Counted from the stretch's first letter, positions 51,368 through 60,423 are shown. The stretch is DNA of 64,000 nt from JBGTGT01 sp051439375 (GCA_051439375.1 JBFRWB010000015.1:1-64000), one strand, 5' to 3'. A program made the numbers and translations. Notes: generated from the letters alone by a model not told the origin.

Positions 51368-53089
51368 TTAAGCTTCTTGTGAAGATTTAGGGGGAACATA
51401 AACGGCTTCAGACTGAACTAAAGAAAGCCAACGACCTTCAGAGGTACGATAACCTAATTCTGCCATATAATTGCGATCGCCTTGATAAAGGGGAATGACT
51501 CGCTCGTTGTCTGTTTCTGCACATTCATGATCCCACATTGTATCAGGCTGACCATCTGCATTGGCATCTGTTAGGTCATAAAGGCGTAAAATCAAGGTCT
51601 CACCGCCCTTTTGCTGTAAATTGGCTTTATCTTCTTCTGATACTTGCCAAGAAACATAAGCTTCATCCGCACTACGACACACCAGATGGATAAAGTTAAG
51701 GGTTTCTGTGGTTTCTTCTGCTTCAGGCGAAGAGAATAGGCTTTCATCCTCAAAAATATTGAGAATCTCATCTTCTTCCTCTGTTTCTGGCGGTATAGGT
51801 AAGGGAGGAACAGGGGGAAACATTGCCTCACCACTGGCTTCTTCTGGGGGACAGGGGGGAATTCGAGTATGGAAGGAACGAACAAGGGTTAAAAATTGGT
51901 TATCTGTGGTTAAATAGCCTAATTCTGCTACATAATCCCGATTATCTTGGGTAATGGGGATATCATAATCAACGGCAGACTCAGCAACATCATAAACTGC
52001 TGTACTGTGAGGTTCTTGTTGCTCAATATCAATATCCGTGACATCGTAAATGCGTAGGATCATATTTTCTCCTCCTTGCGCCTTAATTTCTGCTTTTTTG
52101 GCTTCTGGGACTTCCCAATAAGCATAAGCTTCTGTGCAGCTACGGGCGGTTAAAATAATACGACTAGGAGGATTATCTGTTTCACTATCGGGTATCACCT
52201 CTGATTCAGGTTCAATGGTTTCAGAAACTGGCGATTCAACGGGCAAACTAGGAAGCGGTTCTGGTATTTCCTCCGTTTCGGGTGTCACGGGTGGTTCAGG
52301 GGGACAGGGAGGGATGTGAACAGGTAGGGAACGGGTAATGGTTAAAAAGCGGTTATCTGCGGTTAAATAGCCTAATTCTGCTATATAATCCCGATCATCT
52401 TGGGCAATGGGGACGTTATAGTCAACGGCAGACTCGATAAAATAGTATTCTGCTGTACTGTGGGGGTCTTGTTGCTCAATGTCAATACCCGTAACATCAT
52501 AAACCCGCAATAAAATATTTTCCCCTCCTTGCGCTTTAATTTCTGCTTTTTTGGCTTCTGGGACTTCCCAATAAGCATAAGCTTCTGTGCAGCTACGGGC
52601 GGTTAAAACGAGACGACTAGGAGGAATGGGTTCTATATTTTCTGCTTCGGTAACAGGAGGAGTCGTTATTTCAGGAGATGCGTCTGTTTCGGCTGATGTT
52701 TCATCAGTAGAGGAAGGAGGAGGTGTTTCTTCTTCTGCTTCAGAATCTGCTGAATCTCCTGATCTTAGGAGGAAAAAGCCTAATATTGCTAAAAGAGGAA
52801 TGAGAAAAATCCACCAAGGAAAACCTGCGGGTTCTTCTTCCTCTACAATAGTGGTTTCTGTTGTTGCTTCTGGGGATGGAGTGACTTCTGCGTCGGGAGA
52901 AGGGGAAACGGTTTCTTCTGGGGATGGAGTGACTTCTACATCGGGAGAAGGGGAAACGGTTTCTTCGGGAGAGGGACTGGCATCTTGAGCTAATATTTGC
53001 TCAATTGGTCTTAGATTTGCCCCATTTGGTACAAAGCCCCAAGTTAACACCGAGGCAAGTAGGGCAATACTCAGCTTTGTTTTAATCAT
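51368..53089 (-). CDS. Triple DUF4912-domain membrane protein
   Basis: About 573 residues from ATG 53089 (an in-frame GTG lies upstream at 53110). A signal-like N-terminus (LSIALLASVLTWGFVP) is followed by a Ser/Pro/Glu/Thr-rich stretch and a membrane segment (PWWIFLIPLLAILGFFLL near 95). Three DUF4912 domains follow at roughly 160-275, 310-420 and 470-575. The first two are nearly identical in their cores, both with LTARSCTEAYAYWEVPEAKK. The acidic, Pro-rich linkers are also repetitive. DUF4912 is of unknown function. Confidence 0.85.
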   Translation of the reverse strand: MIKTKLSIALLASVLTWGFVPNGANLRPIEQILAQDASPSPEETVSPSPDVEVTPSPEETVSPSPDAEVTPSPEATTETTIVEEEEPAGFPWWIFLIPLLAILGFFLLRSGDSADSEAEEETPPPSSTDETSAETDASPEITTPPVTEAENIEPIPPSRLVLTARSCTEAYAYWEVPEAKKAEIKAQGGENILLRVYDVTGIDIEQQDPHSTAEYYFIESAVDYNVPIAQDDRDYIAELGYLTADNRFLTITRSLPVHIPPCPPEPPVTPETEEIPEPLPSLPVESPVSETIEPESEVIPDSETDNPPSRIILTARSCTEAYAYWEVPEAKKAEIKAQGGENMILRIYDVTDIDIEQQEPHSTAVYDVAESAVDYDIPITQDNRDYVAELGYLTTDNQFLTLVRSFHTRIPPCPPEEASGEAMFPPVPPLPIPPETEEEDEILNIFEDESLFSSPEAEETTETLNFIHLVCRSADEAYVSWQVSEEDKANLQQKGGETLILRLYDLTDANADGQPDTMWDHECAETDNERVIPLYQGDRNYMAELGYRTSEGRWLSLVQSEAVYVPPKSSQEA

Positions 53090-53454
53090 TGCAATTGTTA
53101 CTCCACACACACCAATAAAATCAACTTCTGTTATAACAAAATATTTATCTCTTCTTCCAAAGGTTAATTAAACTTATTTACAAGGTCAGGATACTTTTTT
53201 ATAGCTAAACCCAGCAATGTTGAGTGAAGAATGAAGAATGAAACCCCTGATTATGACTAAGGTTCAGCTTTTGCAAATGTTAAATAACTTAATGCGTAGG
53301 ACTCTATAAACCGAATAAACCTAGTAAGCAAGATACTCGCATTCCTTGAATGATTGTAGATTTTTGTTTAGTTGAGGAAGGAAACCCAACTGACAGCTAC
53401 AACTCAAAACCGTCGTGTTATAATCAATTTCAGCATTTATAATTCATAATTTAT
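53090..53454. other. Gene-free spacer with two dispersed elements
   Basis: No gene seen. CTTAATGCGTAGGACTCTATA (53288-53308) matches the element at 5312. AGTAAGCAAGATACTCGCATTCC (53323-53345) matches elements at 25157-25179 (reverse complement) and 58268-58289. The last 30 bases before the CHAT gene (AATTCATAATTTAT) resemble the ATTATGA tandem array at 11621. Confidence 0.65.
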
Positions 53455-56400
53455 ATGTCCATCATTACGCTTCGGGAAACCGCTTCTACTGATAACGGAT
53501 TTAACGCTAAATTAATTTTAAATAATAAGGAATATTCGGTTAATCTTTGTGACCCTTTTACGGAGGCACAGGAAGCGGGCCTGCAATGGTATTATGAAAG
53601 TTGGTTACGGTGGCCAATGGTAGATTTGAATAAGGCAGAAGCGATAAAAGGTAGTGTTAAGGAATATGGCGTTAATTTATTTGAACAAGTGTTTAAAAGT
53701 GATTTTGATGCTTATAGTGATTATAAAAAGCTGAGGGAGAATTTGCCAGATTTAAGCGTTATTATTCTCAGTCAATCTTCAGGGTTTCAAGGGTTACATT
53801 GGGAAGCGATACAAGATCCTGAGTTACCTCGTCCGTTAGCGGTTGAAGTGCAAATGATACGTCAAGGGGTAAATAAAGGGACTGCTTTACCGACGCTTCC
53901 TGAGTCTCCAACGATTAATTTATTGGTGGTAACTGCAAGGCCGAACGAAGATAAAGATGTTGCTTATCGTACCATTTCTCGTCCGTTAATTGAGTTAATT
54001 GATGAGGGGAATTTACGGATAAATGCAGAGATTTTAAGGCCGGGGACGTATGAATCGTTGGTTAGACATTTAGAAGAAAAGGGAAATCAAGCTTATCATA
54101 TTGTTCATTTTGATTTGCATGGAGGGTTAATGACTTATGAACAATTTAAGGAAGGAGTGGATAAGAATCGTTATTTTTATCAACGAGGTTATGGGTTAAA
54201 TGATTTAGCTGAGTATCAAGGGGAAAGGGGTTTTTTGTTTTTTGAAACGGATATTGCAGGGAAAGCAAACCCTGTGGAAGCGTCGGAAATAGCGACGTTA
54301 TTGCAAAATAGAGGGATTCCGATTTGTATTTTAAATGCTTGTCAATCAGGAAAATCTCCGACGGTTGAATCTTCCCTTGACGATGAGGAAAGATCCCCCC
54401 TAACCCCCCTTAAAAAGGGGGGAACATCTACACAAACTTCTGATGATAATAATAACGGGGGAATCTATCGGGAAAGTAGCTTAGGAAATCGCTTGATGGA
54501 AGCAGGAATACAGGTGGTGGTTGCGATGGGTTATTCGATAACGGTGACTGCTGCTAAGGTGATGATGACGGAATTATATAAGCAGTTGTTTGATGGGAAA
54601 CCTTTGTTAGAATCGATTCGTTTAAGTCGCTTGGAGTTGTATAACAATAAGGTAAGAAAGGGATGGTTTAATTATGAGATTGATCTCGAAGATTGGTTGT
54701 TACCGATTGTTTATCAAGGGGGTGAGGTGAATTTTCAATTAAGGGAATTAAATGCTGAGGAGGAGGAAGCTTATTATGAAGCGTTGGAAACAGAATATCG
54801 TTTTCCCTTACCGACTTATAGGTTTATTGGAAGAGATTTGGAAATCTTAAAGATAGAGAAGTCTTTGTTAAAGCATAATCTTTTATTGTTGCAGGGAATG
54901 GGGGGAACGGGAAAAACCACTTTATTAAATTATCTACGGGAATGGTGGACACGGACGGGTTATGCGGCTAAAATCTTTTACTTTGGCTATGATCTTAAAG
55001 CGTGGACGTTAGAACAAATTTTGTTTGAGATGGGGAAACAGTTATATAAGAAGTTTGAGTTTGCTAAGTTTCAAGCAATGGGAGAAACGGCACAACGGGG
55101 TAAAATGGTTGATACGTTAAGGGTGTCTCAGCCTATTATTATTTTAGATAATATGGAGTCAGTGACGGGACAACCTTTGGCGATACAAAATACCTTGGAT
55201 GAGGGGGAACAAAATAAGTTAAAAGGGTTCTTAGAACGGTTAAAGGGAACGAAGGTTAAGGTAATTGTGGGATCTCGCAGTAATGAGGAATGGTTAGGGG
55301 ATCTTTTTACTAAGGATAATATTCGGTATCGCTATCCGTTACAGGGGTTAGATGTTGAGTCTCGTAGCGAATTGGGGGATAAAATTCTGACAGCGACGAT
55401 AGGGAATGAAGACAAGGAAACGGAGATTAAAAATAGTGATGGGTTTAAGCGGTTGATGAAGATTTTAGCGGGGTATCCTTTAGCGATGGAGGTGGTGTTA
55501 GGAAACCTAAGACAGCAAACTCCGACACAAATTTTAGAGGGGTTAACCGAAGCGAATTTACAAGATGTGGGGGAAGGGGATAAGACTCAGAATATTGTTA
55601 AGTGTGTGGAATATTCCCATAGTAATTTGTCTGCTGATGCTCAACGGTTGTTATTATGTTTAGCACCGTTTAGTGGGTTTTTGTTTCGGGATGCTTTGGG
55701 GGAATATGGGAAGCAGTTACAGAAGTTAGATCCCTTTAAGGATTATCCCTTTGAGTTGTTTGAGACAGCAATTGATGAAGCGATAGGTTGGGGGTTATTG
55801 TCTCCTATTGATTCCCCCCAACCCCCAAGAATGGGGGAGTCTTCACCGTTGTTGAATATTCAACCTGTGTTTCCTTATTTCTTGAAGATGAAGGTAAAGG
55901 AGTGTGATAGCGCAACGCAAGATGGGTTAAAGGAAGGGTTTAAGAATCATTATTTGGGGTTAGGGAAGTCTTATTATGGTTTGATGAAGTCAAAGAATCC
56001 GCAGGAGAGACAGTTAGGGATTTTCTTCTGTCAATTAGAGTATGAGAATTTATATCATGGGTTGGAGATTTGTTTAGAAAAGCAGGAAAGTATCTTAACG
56101 CTGTTTGTTTGTTTAGATAATTACTTTGATTTAACCAGTGATGTACAAAGTAAGCTTAAATTATCTCAAAGGGTGATGACTGGGTTAGATAATTATCCTT
56201 CTGAAGCAAAACAGGGACAAATTGCGTTAGAGATTATTGGTATCTTAGATGTTATCGGTACAGGATTCTCAAAAACACAGAATTATCAACTTGCTAAAGA
56301 GACTCACGAAAAAGCAAAAGATTTATTGATGGGTATCACAGATATTGATGAAGCTTTTAAACAAACAGGTTTAGCAGGAATGTATCACCGATTAGGAATG

Positions 56401-57339
56401 GTATCACAAGAATTAAGAGAATGGGAGCAAGCGAAATCTTATTATCAAACCGCTTTGCAAATTAAAGTTGAATACAGCGATCGCTTTTCTCAAGCTTCTA
56501 CTTATGGACAATTAGGAATCTTATCACAAGAATTAAGAGAATGGGAGCAAGCGAAATCTTATTATCAAACTGCTTTGCAAATTTATGTTGAATACAGCGA
56601 TCGCTTTTCTCAAGCTAAAACTTATCACAATTTAGGAGTGGTATCACAAGAATTAAGAGAATGGGAGGAAGCAAAATCTTATTATCAAACCGCTTTGCAA
56701 ATTTTTGTTGAATACAGCGATCGCTTTTCTCAAGCTTCTATTTATCACCAATTAGGAATGGTATCACAAGAATTAAGAGAGTGGGAACAAGCAAAATCTT
56801 ATTATCAAACTGCTTTGCAAATTAAAGTTGAATACGGTGATCGCTATTCTCAAGCTTCTACTTATCACCAATTAGGAAGAGTAGCAGAAGAATTAAGAGA
56901 ATGGGAGCAAGCGAAATCTTATTATCAAACTGCTTTGCAAATTTTTGTTGAATACAGCGATCGCTTTTCTCAAGCTTCTACTTATCACCAATTAGGAAGT
57001 GTAGCAGAAGAATTAAGAGAATGGGAGGAAGCAAAATCTTATTATCAAACTGCTTTGCAAATTAAAGTTGAATACGGTGATCGCTATTCTCAAGCTTCTA
57101 CTTATCACAATTTAGGAAATGTAGCAAAAGCAGAAGGAAATCAGGGAGACGCATTAAATTATTATCTTCAAGCGTTACAAATTTTGGTAGCGTATCAAGA
57201 TAGTTATATGATAGAAACGTTTTCCCTTCCTGCGTTGTTGGGTTTATATCAAGAAACAGAAGATGTGAGTATATTAGAGGGGGTTGCGTCGGTGTTGGGG
57301 GTTTCGGTGGAAAGTCTGAATCAGGATTTACAGGATTAA
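53455..57339 (+). CDS. CHAT-NTPase-TPR protein (STAND-like)
   Basis: 1294 residues. The CHAT protease domain is at 1-430, with catalytic His222 in HFDLHGGL and Cys296 in CILNACQSGK. A STAND-type NTPase follows, with Walker A GMGGTGKT at 481-488 and a Walker B-like PIIILDNMES near 565. An all-helical region follows to about 960, then TPRs at about 980-1230 with a 40-residue period (REWEQAKSYYQTALQI). This is the layout of sensors that release a caspase-like protease on ligand binding; targets are unknown. Two C/G-run palindromes are inserted in frame (54392-54424 and 55810-55842), and the last residues QDLQD and the stop come from a direct repeat. No signal peptide. Confidence 0.9.
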   Translation: MSIITLRETASTDNGFNAKLILNNKEYSVNLCDPFTEAQEAGLQWYYESWLRWPMVDLNKAEAIKGSVKEYGVNLFEQVFKSDFDAYSDYKKLRENLPDLSVIILSQSSGFQGLHWEAIQDPELPRPLAVEVQMIRQGVNKGTALPTLPESPTINLLVVTARPNEDKDVAYRTISRPLIELIDEGNLRINAEILRPGTYESLVRHLEEKGNQAYHIVHFDLHGGLMTYEQFKEGVDKNRYFYQRGYGLNDLAEYQGERGFLFFETDIAGKANPVEASEIATLLQNRGIPICILNACQSGKSPTVESSLDDEERSPLTPLKKGGTSTQTSDDNNNGGIYRESSLGNRLMEAGIQVVVAMGYSITVTAAKVMMTELYKQLFDGKPLLESIRLSRLELYNNKVRKGWFNYEIDLEDWLLPIVYQGGEVNFQLRELNAEEEEAYYEALETEYRFPLPTYRFIGRDLEILKIEKSLLKHNLLLLQGMGGTGKTTLLNYLREWWTRTGYAAKIFYFGYDLKAWTLEQILFEMGKQLYKKFEFAKFQAMGETAQRGKMVDTLRVSQPIIILDNMESVTGQPLAIQNTLDEGEQNKLKGFLERLKGTKVKVIVGSRSNEEWLGDLFTKDNIRYRYPLQGLDVESRSELGDKILTATIGNEDKETEIKNSDGFKRLMKILAGYPLAMEVVLGNLRQQTPTQILEGLTEANLQDVGEGDKTQNIVKCVEYSHSNLSADAQRLLLCLAPFSGFLFRDALGEYGKQLQKLDPFKDYPFELFETAIDEAIGWGLLSPIDSPQPPRMGESSPLLNIQPVFPYFLKMKVKECDSATQDGLKEGFKNHYLGLGKSYYGLMKSKNPQERQLGIFFCQLEYENLYHGLEICLEKQESILTLFVCLDNYFDLTSDVQSKLKLSQRVMTGLDNYPSEAKQGQIALEIIGILDVIGTGFSKTQNYQLAKETHEKAKDLLMGITDIDEAFKQTGLAGMYHRLGMVSQELREWEQAKSYYQTALQIKVEYSDRFSQASTYGQLGILSQELREWEQAKSYYQTALQIYVEYSDRFSQAKTYHNLGVVSQELREWEEAKSYYQTALQIFVEYSDRFSQASIYHQLGMVSQELREWEQAKSYYQTALQIKVEYGDRYSQASTYHQLGRVAEELREWEQAKSYYQTALQIFVEYSDRFSQASTYHQLGSVAEELREWEEAKSYYQTALQIKVEYGDRYSQASTYHNLGNVAKAEGNQGDALNYYLQALQILVAYQDSYMIETFSLPALLGLYQETEDVSILEGVASVLGVSVESLNQDLQD
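54392..54424 (+). repeat. C/G-run palindrome inside the CHAT domain
   Basis: CCCCCCTT (54404-54411) pairs with AAGGGGGG (54415-54422), preceded by GATCCCCCCTAA. It encodes the in-frame segment RSPLTPLKKGG, at residues 313-323 shortly after catalytic Cys296. The same family, halved, is intergenic at 28701-28723. It is a dispersed cyanobacterial palindrome. Confidence 0.9.
55810..55842 (+). repeat. Second C/G-run palindrome in the CHAT-NTPase gene
   Basis: CCCCC (55822-55826) faces GGGGG (55833-55837) around AAGAAT, preceded by GATTCCCCCCAA. It encodes SPQPPRMGESS near residue 790, between the NTPase and TPR regions. It is a degenerate relative of the element at 54392. Confidence 0.85.
56401..57120 (+). 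repeat. Six tandem 120-bp units encoding TPRs
   Basis: Units begin at 56401, 56521, 56641, 56761, 56881 and 57001, with exactly 120 bases (40 residues) each. They differ at only a few bases. Each carries a GCGATCGC-related stretch (CAGCGATCGC or GGTGATCGC). A diverged seventh unit follows at 57121. The DNA-level identity suggests recent expansion or gene conversion. Confidence 0.93.
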
Positions 57340-57435
57340 AGGATTTTCAGGATTGATTGACTGATGGGATACAAGAGTTAAGGGATTTTTAGGATGGTTT
57401 GGTTGATGGGGAATAGAGGTTAATTGTTGTCTGAA
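57314..57435 (+). repeat. 122-bp direct repeat, copy 1 (overlaps the CHAT gene end)
   Basis: It starts GTCTGAATCAGGATTTACAGG and ends TTGTTGTCTGAA. The first 26 bases are coding and supply the last residues and the TAA stop of the CHAT-NTPase protein. Copy 2 differs at only a few positions. Confidence 0.92.
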
Positions 57436-58003
57436 CTATGATTAATGTGATTAAATGATGGACTATGAGCGAAATTATGAATTATAAATTATGAATTAAT
57501 TGTCTGAATCAGGATTTACAAGATTAGAGGATTTTCAGGATTGATTGACTGATGGGATACAAGAGTTAAGGGATTTTTAGGATAGTTTGGTTGATGGGGA
57601 ATAGAGGTTAATTGTTGTCTGAAGCGTATTGATGAGGAAAATTAATCATAGCTTTCATTTAATCATTTGCATCATAGTTCAGACAATAAGAGAATGATAA
57701 GACATAACAGATAACCTAATCCTGTCAATTCTTAAATCCTGAGAATCTTGATTCAGACAATAAGGGAATGATGATATATTATCTAAACTATGATTGATAG
57801 GATTAAATGATGGACTATGATCTAACTTATGAATGATGAATTATAAATTATAAATTATGAAAGCGTTGAGAAAAGAGTTAAGTCATCATCATACTTAATC
57901 ATTCAATCATTTTAATCATCGTTAAGACAATAAGTAAATAATGAGACTCAATCCATCAAACTTAAGCTAAAATAGAAAGAGTAAAGTAATTGAAGGTAAA
58001 AAA
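57340..58003 (+). repeat. 664-base repeat-rich spacer
   Basis: No gene seen. Besides the two 122-bp copies it holds the related reverse-oriented string TTGATTCAGACAATAAG near 57750, ACTATGATTAATGTGATTAAATGATGG (57435 region) and its relative near 57789, and TTATAAATTATGAATTA-type runs near 57480 and 57840. TCAGACAATAAG also occurs near 57680. The same GGATTTACAGGATT family precedes the ROCO gene. Confidence 0.85.
57502..57623 (+). repeat. 122-bp direct repeat, copy 2
   Basis: Same length and almost the same sequence as 57314-57435, separated by 66 bases. Both end in TTGTTGTCTGAA. The terminal GTCTGAA appears at both ends of each copy, like a short direct repeat bounding the unit. Confidence 0.92.
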
Positions 58004-58207
58004 ATGGCTAACTTACCTGAACAACCGCCACAAGAACCTACTTTAACCGATGTTCTCAAAAGAATTGAAGAACTCTCTAATGAAATGAAGCAATTTGATC
58101 AACGATTTGCAGATTATCGTCAAGCGACTCAATGGGTTGTACAATTAGCTTTTACCCTCATTGCGAGTGCAACTATTACAGTGATTCTTACCTCAGTGTT
58201 GAAATAA
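58004..58207 (+). CDS. Small membrane protein with N-terminal coiled coil
   Basis: 67 residues. A coiled coil (TLTDVLKRIEELSNEMKQFDQRF) is followed by one membrane helix (WVVQLAFTLIASATITVILTSV) at the C-terminus. It is the first gene after the CHAT-NTPase gene on the same strand, 664 bases away. Function unknown; small coiled-coil/membrane proteins occur as effectors in some defence loci, but nothing else links them here. Confidence 0.65.
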   Translation: MANLPEQPPQEPTLTDVLKRIEELSNEMKQFDQRFADYRQATQWVVQLAFTLIASATITVILTSVLK

Positions 58208-58267
58208 AAAACTATCTAAACTATGATTAATGTGTCTCAGTTTGATAAAAACAGATGCATAAAAATA

Positions 58268-58289
58268 GCGAGCAAGATGCTCGCATTCC
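58268..58289 (+). repeat. GAGCAAGATGCTCGCATTCC element
   Basis: Imperfect palindromic unit also found at 25157-25179 (reverse) and 53323-53345. A related GAGAGCAGGATGCTCTCAC lies at 25112. All four lie in gene-free spacers next to the two accessory blocks. Confidence 0.6.
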
Positions 58290-58313
58290 TTAAATAATTA
58301 CTTCCGACTTTAT

Positions 58314-60332
58314 TTAACTCCATTCTTCCATTTCTGCTAACTCTCGGAAACGAATTTCATCCCGACGGGGATCAGATCGACTGACTTGCACTTGTAAGCG
58401 ATCGCCTAAATTAACATTTCGCTCAAAGCGATGGGGTAACTCTAATCCTAATTCCTCTAAGAGAATAATCCCTAAATTTTCCTCTTCTCTGAGCCATCTT
58501 AACACTAATCCTTGCCACACCTCCTCCATATTGCGTCTCAGATATTCTAAACTCCAATAACGATTGGTTTGTCTTTCTACTAATACCGCTTCATACGCAG
58601 ACGAAGAGACACCATGGAGAATTTGCTGCACCTGATCACTGGAAAACGGCAACTCATCCCCCCTTAAATGAGCTTTAAGCTGAAAATGGGTTAATAAATC
58701 CGTATAACGACGAATGGGAGAAGTCACTTGAGTATAAACATCTAACCCTAAACTTGCATGACGACTGGGAACAATGCTAATTTCACTACGAGGCATACAA
58801 CGACGTACCGCACAAAAGCGTACTGGCCCCGGTGGTAAATTTAATAACTCCTCATCAGGGGGTAATTCGGGTTGGGGTTGACTGCGAAAAGGAACAGGAA
58901 TATTATGCGCTTGACAATATTTCCCCGCGACTTCTCCGGCTAAAATCATCATTTCCGCCACCAATTGACGGGATAAAGAAGTCTCTAGCACCTCGATACT
59001 AATTTCATCGTCTGATTTTACCTTAATCGAAGACTCTGGCATAGAAATATTAATCGATCCCTGTTCTTGTCGCCATTGATGGCGTAATTTCGCAGCTTTT
59101 GACAAAATCGGGATTTCTGACTCGGCTTCGATTTTGAGATGTAGCATTTCATCTACATCATCATAGGTGAGACGATACGTTGGTTTAATGCGACTTGCAC
59201 AAATTTCGTAAGCTTGCACCCCCCCAGTTTCATCTAAGATAACCCCAAAGCTTAAAGCCGCACAATCTTGCCCTTGGACTAAACTCATGGGGCCTGTGGC
59301 TAATTCCGTGGGAAACATAGAGATCATTCCCGTGGGAAGATATAAACTGGTGCTGCGTCGTCTTGCTTCTAAATCTAATTCATCGTTAGGGATAATTAAA
59401 CGAGTGGGATCGGCAATATGTATCCAAAAACGCACCTGATCACCGTCTAAGAATTCTACGCTTAACCCATCATCAATTTCCGTCGTGCTTTCATCATCAA
59501 TGGTATAAACTTTCATTCCTGTGAGATCCCGTCGCTGTTGATCGGGATCTAGGGGAAAAGATTCTAAGTAAGAATGCGCCACATCAAGTACCTTGCGAGA
59601 AAACTGAGTTGGATAAGCACAACGGCGCAAAAATAGGTTTTCGTGGGGACTCCACCATTTAAGCGCAACTAATAGGTCAAATGCTACATCCGGTTTGGTT
59701 GGTTTACCAATTAATTCTAAGATTTCTTGGGCGTTGCGGGGACTATTTTCTGGGAAAAGAACAAATTTTTCTAAGACTTCGAGACGAGTGCGATCGCTGT
59801 CTGACCATTCTACCCCTTTTTCCTCTAAAGCTTCTTTAATATGGGCTAAAAATTCTTCTTTCTCTCGACTGCGCTTTTCTTCTACTTCTAATTGATGTTT
59901 AATCTCTTCTACTTGGCTAACGGAACGGGGTTCATAGCGATCGCCTTTTTTCTTAAAATATATTTTATCTTCACACAGAAGACAGTAGGCTGCATAGGAT
60001 AAGGCTGCATTTTCTTCGCTAAATATTAATTGTGCCAAATCGGTTGGAGTAACGGACTCCCCTTCTTCTGCTAACAATTCCCATGCAATCTCTAAATTCG
60101 CAGGATCAAGGTAATCTTGGACATCTTTGAGAAAGGTAGTAATATCATCAGGGGTATAATTTTCTCCTTCTACTTCATAATCAACCTTCTGAGGACGAAT
60201 TTTGTGGGATTGTCCCCCCTGATCAATAACAATCCAATCCTTTTTCCCTTCAGGCCGATCTGCCACCGCTAAACGGCGTTCTCCTTGGACTTTAATTTCG
60301 ACTAGCTTTCCTTTTTCCACCCGTTTACTCAA
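58314..60332 (-). CDS. rnb: RNase II/R-family exoribonuclease (RNB)
   Basis: 672 residues. The RNB catalytic domain (about 260-590) contains the metal-binding IDDESTTEIDDGLSV and IHIADPTRLI, then YLPTGMISMFP, MPESSIKV and VTSPIRRYTDLLTHFQLKAHL. An N-terminal region with KIRPQKVDYEVEG and a C-terminal S1-like end (LGDRLQVQVSRSDPRRDEIRF) flank it. It degrades RNA 3' to 5'. Chloroplast RNR1-like and cyanobacterial RNase II/R proteins share this length. Upstream is a Uma2 gene on the same strand. Confidence 0.93.
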   Translation of the reverse strand: MSKRVEKGKLVEIKVQGERRLAVADRPEGKKDWIVIDQGGQSHKIRPQKVDYEVEGENYTPDDITTFLKDVQDYLDPANLEIAWELLAEEGESVTPTDLAQLIFSEENAALSYAAYCLLCEDKIYFKKKGDRYEPRSVSQVEEIKHQLEVEEKRSREKEEFLAHIKEALEEKGVEWSDSDRTRLEVLEKFVLFPENSPRNAQEILELIGKPTKPDVAFDLLVALKWWSPHENLFLRRCAYPTQFSRKVLDVAHSYLESFPLDPDQQRRDLTGMKVYTIDDESTTEIDDGLSVEFLDGDQVRFWIHIADPTRLIIPNDELDLEARRRSTSLYLPTGMISMFPTELATGPMSLVQGQDCAALSFGVILDETGGVQAYEICASRIKPTYRLTYDDVDEMLHLKIEAESEIPILSKAAKLRHQWRQEQGSINISMPESSIKVKSDDEISIEVLETSLSRQLVAEMMILAGEVAGKYCQAHNIPVPFRSQPQPELPPDEELLNLPPGPVRFCAVRRCMPRSEISIVPSRHASLGLDVYTQVTSPIRRYTDLLTHFQLKAHLRGDELPFSSDQVQQILHGVSSSAYEAVLVERQTNRYWSLEYLRRNMEEVWQGLVLRWLREEENLGIILLEELGLELPHRFERNVNLGDRLQVQVSRSDPRRDEIRFRELAEMEEWS

Positions 60333-60423
60333 AGATGAATGTTATCTTCCTTATCTTAGCCTAGATTTATACCGAGTTCAGGGTTTGCCATTAGATGTTC
60401 TGTGTTTAACATAATCGGAAAAA

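Noticed and set aside
51592..51885. 97-codon minus-strand frame in the DUF4912 gene
   Set aside because: Alternative frame of the same strand inside a repetitive coding region; DUF4912 frame is clearly the real one.
56401..57120. CRISPR-like regular spacing
   Set aside because: The 120-base units are continuous coding TPR repeats without alternating unique spacers.
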